Position numbers and translations under genes: made by a program
In this document: in pieces, positions 61,442 to 64,000 of the stretch
Layout: each line of letters opens with the position of its first letter
How positions within the stretch are numbered: position 1 is the first letter of the stretch
The notes under the pieces: model-generated
What the model saw: the letters and a program-made list of their open reading frames with translations, nothing else
Told to the model about the DNA's origin: nothing
Databases searched by the model: none
Origin: Rhizobium giardinii bv. giardinii H152
GTDB lineage: Bacteria > Pseudomonadota > Alphaproteobacteria > Rhizobiales > Rhizobiaceae
Reading direction: 5' to 3'
Length of the DNA stretch: 64,000 nucleotides
Assembly (NCBI RefSeq): GCF_000379605.1
Contig: NZ_KB902735.1
Location: 62,001 to 126,000, forward strand

Positions 61442-62266
61442 ATGGCTATATTCATGGACCGGCATGACTTTTCGGCAATTACCGCGGCCGACGCTGCCGA
61501 GGCGCACCGCAGGGATATCGAGATACAGGATAGGTACGGGGTCAAGTTCCTGACCTACTGGTTCGACCAGCAGCGTGGAACCGTGTTTTGCCTCGTGGAT
61601 GCGCCCGATGCGGAAACGGCCCAATGCGTGCACCGCGAGGCGCATGGCTACATCGCCGGCGAGGTTGTCGAGGTCGCGTTGTCGGCGGTCGAGGCGTTTC
61701 TCGGCCGAATACAGGACCCCGAGCAGGCCCCGGGACAATCCTCGGGCGAAATGGACTGCGGCCATCGGGCAATCCTGTTCACCGACATCGTCGGCTCGAC
61801 GGCGATGACATCGCGCCTCGGCGACCGCATGGCGACCGAACTCGTCAGGGCGCATGATTCCATCGTGCGCAGATGTCTTGGCCATGCCTCGGGCCGCGAG
61901 GTGAAGCACACCGGCGACGGCATCATGGCGACGTTCGCCGCGACATCCGCGGCCGTCGATTGCGCAATGGCCATTCAGCAGGAATTCAAACGGTACAACC
62001 TCGGCAACTCCGAGCCTATTCATGTTCGCATCGGACTGGATTGCGGCGAGCCCATCGAGGACAGCCGCGACCTGTTCGGCTCCACCGTGCAGCTTGCCGC
62101 TCGATTGTGCGCTGCGGCCTCCAGCGACCAGATTCTGGTGTCGGAGAACATTTTTCGAGAGTACGGCGCCACCGATGTCTTCGGTCACGCGACCCGCCGG
62201 CGGCTGAAGGGATTTGCGAAGCCCATGCTGGCCTTCCAATGCGACTGGGCTGATGCCGGGGTTTAA
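61442..62266 (+). CDS. DUF4242 domain fused to a class III nucleotidyl cyclase
   Basis: A 274-residue two-domain protein. Residues 1-80 are a DUF4242 domain (MAIFMDRHDFSAITAADAAE; FLTYWFDQQRGTVFCLVDAP; VHREAHGYI), a ferredoxin-like fold for which nickel binding has been reported in a Streptomyces member. Residues 105-270 are a cyclase domain with metal aspartates in ILFTDIVGSTAMTSRLGD and REVKHTGDGIMATF, and FGSTVQLAARLCAAA. The DUF4242 part could sense a metal or small ligand and set cyclase activity. The start at 61442 begins the DUF4242 fold; AGGAGG precedes it. It is a single gene. Confidence 0.85.
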   Translation: MAIFMDRHDFSAITAADAAEAHRRDIEIQDRYGVKFLTYWFDQQRGTVFCLVDAPDAETAQCVHREAHGYIAGEVVEVALSAVEAFLGRIQDPEQAPGQSSGEMDCGHRAILFTDIVGSTAMTSRLGDRMATELVRAHDSIVRRCLGHASGREVKHTGDGIMATFAATSAAVDCAMAIQQEFKRYNLGNSEPIHVRIGLDCGEPIEDSRDLFGSTVQLAARLCAAASSDQILVSENIFREYGATDVFGHATRRRLKGFAKPMLAFQCDWADAGV

Positions 62267-62414
62267 GACCGCCAGATCCAGCCCGACGCCCCCGGGGACG
62301 ACGACCTAAAACTTTTTCACGAAAAAAATTCGCCGGCATGTCGATTGTGCCGGCGCTCGTTCGTCGTAGGAGCAGGAAGGTCGATGTGGCCTCCGCCAAC
62401 AAGAGGAGAAGACG

Positions 62415-62837
62415 ATGCGTGTCATAGTCATGGTAAAGGCGACTGAGGAGAGCGAAGCGGGGATCATGCCCTCGACCGAGCTCATGGAGGCGATGGGCAA
62501 GTTCAACGAGGAACTGATCAATGCCGGCGTCATGCTGGCGGGCGAGGGGCTGCATCCCTCGTCGAAAGGCAAGCGTATCGCCTTCGACGGTCCCAGCCGC
62601 ACCGTGATCGACGGCCCCTTCGCCGAAACCCGCGAACTGGTCGCCGGCTTCTGGATCTGGGAAGTCAAGGACATGGCCGAGGCGGTGGAGTGGGCGAAGC
62701 GCTGCCCCAATCCGATGCCGGGCCCGAGCGAACTCGAGATCCGCCAGGTGTTCGAGGCCGCCGACTTCGGCGACGCCCTGACGCCGGAACTCGCCGAGCA
62801 GGAGGAGCGTCAGCGCCAGAAGCTGGCCGGCCACTAG
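62415..62837 (+). CDS. YciI-like (DGPF) protein, partner of ECF sigma factor
   Basis: A 140-residue protein of the YCII/DGPF group. Signature residues are in MRVIVMVKATEESEAGIMPS and RTVIDGPFAETRELVAGFWI, where D-G-P-F names the family, and EAVEWAKRCPNPMPGPSELE. Such proteins occur next to ECF42-type sigma factors, whose gene follows at 63147. The function is unknown; YciI folds resemble ferredoxin-like enzymes. The start follows AAGAGGAGAAG. A MITE-like element separates the two genes. Confidence 0.88.
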   Translation: MRVIVMVKATEESEAGIMPSTELMEAMGKFNEELINAGVMLAGEGLHPSSKGKRIAFDGPSRTVIDGPFAETRELVAGFWIWEVKDMAEAVEWAKRCPNPMPGPSELEIRQVFEAADFGDALTPELAEQEERQRQKLAGH

Positions 62838-62860
62838 AGCCGGATGGTTGCAGGTTGAAT

Positions 62861-63029
62861 CACGGTACACGACAGGACCGAGAATACCCCCCTCTGTCAC
62901 TTCGTGACATCTCCCCCTCAAGGGGGAGATCGGGAGCAAGAGGCCAGCCCCAAGCCAATCTCCCCCCTTGAGGGGGAGATGCCCGGCAGGGCAGAGGGGG
63001 GTGAGACGGCCACTGTCGTGTGCTGTGAG
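62861..63029. repeat. MITE-like element with terminal inverted repeats (copy C)
   Basis: About 169 bp bounded by CACGGTACACGACAGGACCG and, inverted, CACAGCACACGACAGTGGCC. Inside are TGTCACTTCGTGACA, two copies of a CTCCCCCTCAAGGGGGAGAT-type hairpin and CCCGGCAGGGCAGAGGGGGG. It is the reverse of copy B. It lies 23 bp after the YciI gene, in the space before the sigma factor gene; nothing else is recognisable in 62838-63146. Confidence 0.75.
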
Positions 63030-63146
63030 GTCGAATCGACCTGAAAGCTGAATCCGCTCTGCAAACAAAGAAGTAGCCGCGCCGCCACCACCATCCGTCG
63101 CCGCTGCCGCTTGACGTGGCCCTTGCACCTCCCGTAAGCGGAAAGC

Positions 63147-64000
63147 ATGGCGGCGACGGAAATCCACCAGACGATCGAGACCGTGTTCCGGATCGAACAG
63201 GCCAGGCTCATCGCGGGCCTGGTGCGAATGGTGCGGGACGTGAACCTCGCCGAAGACCTGGCCCAGGACGCCCTCGTGGCAGCCCTGTCCGAATGGCCGA
63301 AGACCGGGGTGCCGAAAAACCCGGGCGCCTGGCTGATGGCCGCTGGCAAGCGCCGGGCCATTGACGGCTTCCGCCGCAGCAAGATGCTGGCGCGCAAGCA
63401 CGCCGAGATCGGCCGCGACCTCGGGGACGAAGGTGTCGACCCCGTCGCGGACATCGAGGCGGCCATGGATGACGACCTTGGCGATGAGCTGCTCGGCCTG
63501 ATCTTCACCGCCTGCCACCCGGTGCTCTCGCCCGAGGCGCGCGCGACGCTGACGCTGCGCCTGATCGGCGGGCTGACGACGGACGAGATCGCCCGTGCCT
63601 TCCTCTCCAGCGAAGCGACCATCGCCCAGCGGATCGTGCGGGCCAAGAAGACGCTCGGCAAGGCCGGCCTGACCTACGAAGTGCCGCGCGGGCCGGACCG
63701 CAAAGAACGTCTCGCCTCGGTGCTCGAGGTCATCTACCTGATCTTCAACGAGGGCTATGCGGCGACCGCCGGCGAAGACCTGATCCGCCCGGCCTTGTGC
63801 GCCGAGGCCCAGCGCCTCGGCCGCATCCTCGCCGGCCTGGCGCCGGGCGAGCCCGAGGTCTTCGGCCTTCTCGCTTTGATGGAAATCCAGGCCTCGCGCC
63901 TCAACGCCCGAACGGCGCCGGACGGCTCGCCGGTTCCCTTGACCGAACAGAACCGAGCCCACTGGGACCAACTGCTGATCCGGCGGGGCCTTGCCGCTCT
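63147..64000 (+). CDS. ECF sigma factor, ECF42-like (partial, runs off the window)
   Basis: At least 284 residues are present, without a stop before the window end. Residues 10-75 are sigma region 2 (IEQARLIAGLVRMVRDVNLA, EDLAQDALVAALSEWP, PGAWLMAAGKRRAIDGFRRS). Region 4 lies at about 125-175 (SPEARATLTLRLIGGLTTDE then LSSEATIAQRIVRAKKTL). The C-terminal extension starts LASVLEVIYLIFNEGY and is typical of ECF42, where it carries helical repeats and replaces an anti-sigma factor. The partner YciI gene precedes it. The start at 63147 follows AAGCGGAAAGC. Confidence 0.88.
   Translation, partial: MAATEIHQTIETVFRIEQARLIAGLVRMVRDVNLAEDLAQDALVAALSEWPKTGVPKNPGAWLMAAGKRRAIDGFRRSKMLARKHAEIGRDLGDEGVDPVADIEAAMDDDLGDELLGLIFTACHPVLSPEARATLTLRLIGGLTTDEIARAFLSSEATIAQRIVRAKKTLGKAGLTYEVPRGPDRKERLASVLEVIYLIFNEGYAATAGEDLIRPALCAEAQRLGRILAGLAPGEPEVFGLLALMEIQASRLNARTAPDGSPVPLTEQNRAHWDQLLIRRGLAA

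Noticed and set aside
62016..63971. A 651-codon minus-strand frame across the YciI gene, the repeat and the sigma factor
   Set aside because: It runs through three unrelated features, including a repeat element, so it cannot be one gene; the plus-strand genes have family signatures and start sites.

Overview
The window reads as chromosome or large replicon of a high-GC alphaproteobacterium of the order Rhizobiales, most likely Rhizobiaceae. The evidence is gene content (EF-G-like GTPase, trans-aconitate methyltransferase, membrane PQQ glucose dehydrogenase, ECF/YciI pair, many LysR/GntR/LacI regulators and ABC sugar transporters), strong G/C bias at third codon positions, and repeated intergenic mosaic hairpins of the rhizobial RIME type. 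No rRNA, tRNA, CRISPR array, phage module or complete insertion sequence was seen. The sequence is open at the right end, inside an ECF sigma factor gene.

Layout. 0.3-15.9 kb is a mosaic of small units: a MarR-acetyltransferase operon with a perfect operator palindrome, a LysR/isochorismatase-fold pair, an aldo-keto reductase, an MFS exporter broken by a frameshifting deletion beside its LysR regulator, ChaC, an EF-G paralogue, Tam, a haloacid dehalogenase, a phosphatase, alcohol dehydrogenase and a branched-chain aminotransferase. 16.0-18.0 kb is a two-gene block of unknown function whose larger protein carries a PD-(D/E)XK nuclease motif. 18.1-24.3 kb holds a MYG1-family protein, a membrane operon with a ClpP-like protein, sodB, an RBBP9-like hydrolase and an Lrp regulator.

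24.5-39.9 kb is the most coherent region: a four-carbon sugar-acid (D-erythronate / L-threonate) catabolic locus in three transcription units. Unit 1 is a FadR-type regulator, denD, an SDR and a complete ABC sugar-type importer. Unit 2 (minus strand) is a LacI regulator plus otnC. Unit 3 is a PheC-like periplasmic protein, an MFS importer, ltnD, otnI and otnK. DenD and LtnD would make 2-oxo-tetronate, OtnI the 3-oxo isomer, OtnK the 4-phosphate, and OtnC dihydroxyacetone phosphate plus CO2. About 0.43 kb holding the start of lacI and three 16-bp operator palindromes is duplicated on both sides of the PheC-like gene, leaving a truncated lacI copy and giving each plus-strand promoter its own three-operator set. 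The right edge of the locus lies 13 bp from a truncated gene of a toxin/antitoxin-like pair, which looks like an integration scar.

40-64 kb returns to mixed housekeeping and accessory genes: WYL regulator, LysE exporter, cytochromes c, a hicAB pair whose hicA is destroyed by an internal deletion, an acetyltransferase preceded by a trp-type attenuator (leader peptide with consecutive Trp-Tyr-Phe codons, terminator, competing stem), a class A beta-lactamase, PQQ glucose dehydrogenase, SelO, a TadG-like exported protein, a homocysteine methyltransferase/TetR pair, two class III nucleotidyl cyclases (one fused to TPRs, one to a DUF4242 domain), oligopeptidase B, a chemoreceptor, and a YciI/ECF42-type sigma pair. 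Three intergenic elements at 32.7, 44.3 and 62.9 kb share terminal inverted repeats and look like MITE-type insertions built around RIME-like hairpins.

The strongest candidates for undescribed biology are the aromatic-codon attenuator in front of the acetyltransferase at 45 kb, the PD-(D/E)XK two-gene block at 16-18 kb, and the duplicated triple-operator control region with a PheC-like protein inside the tetronate locus.
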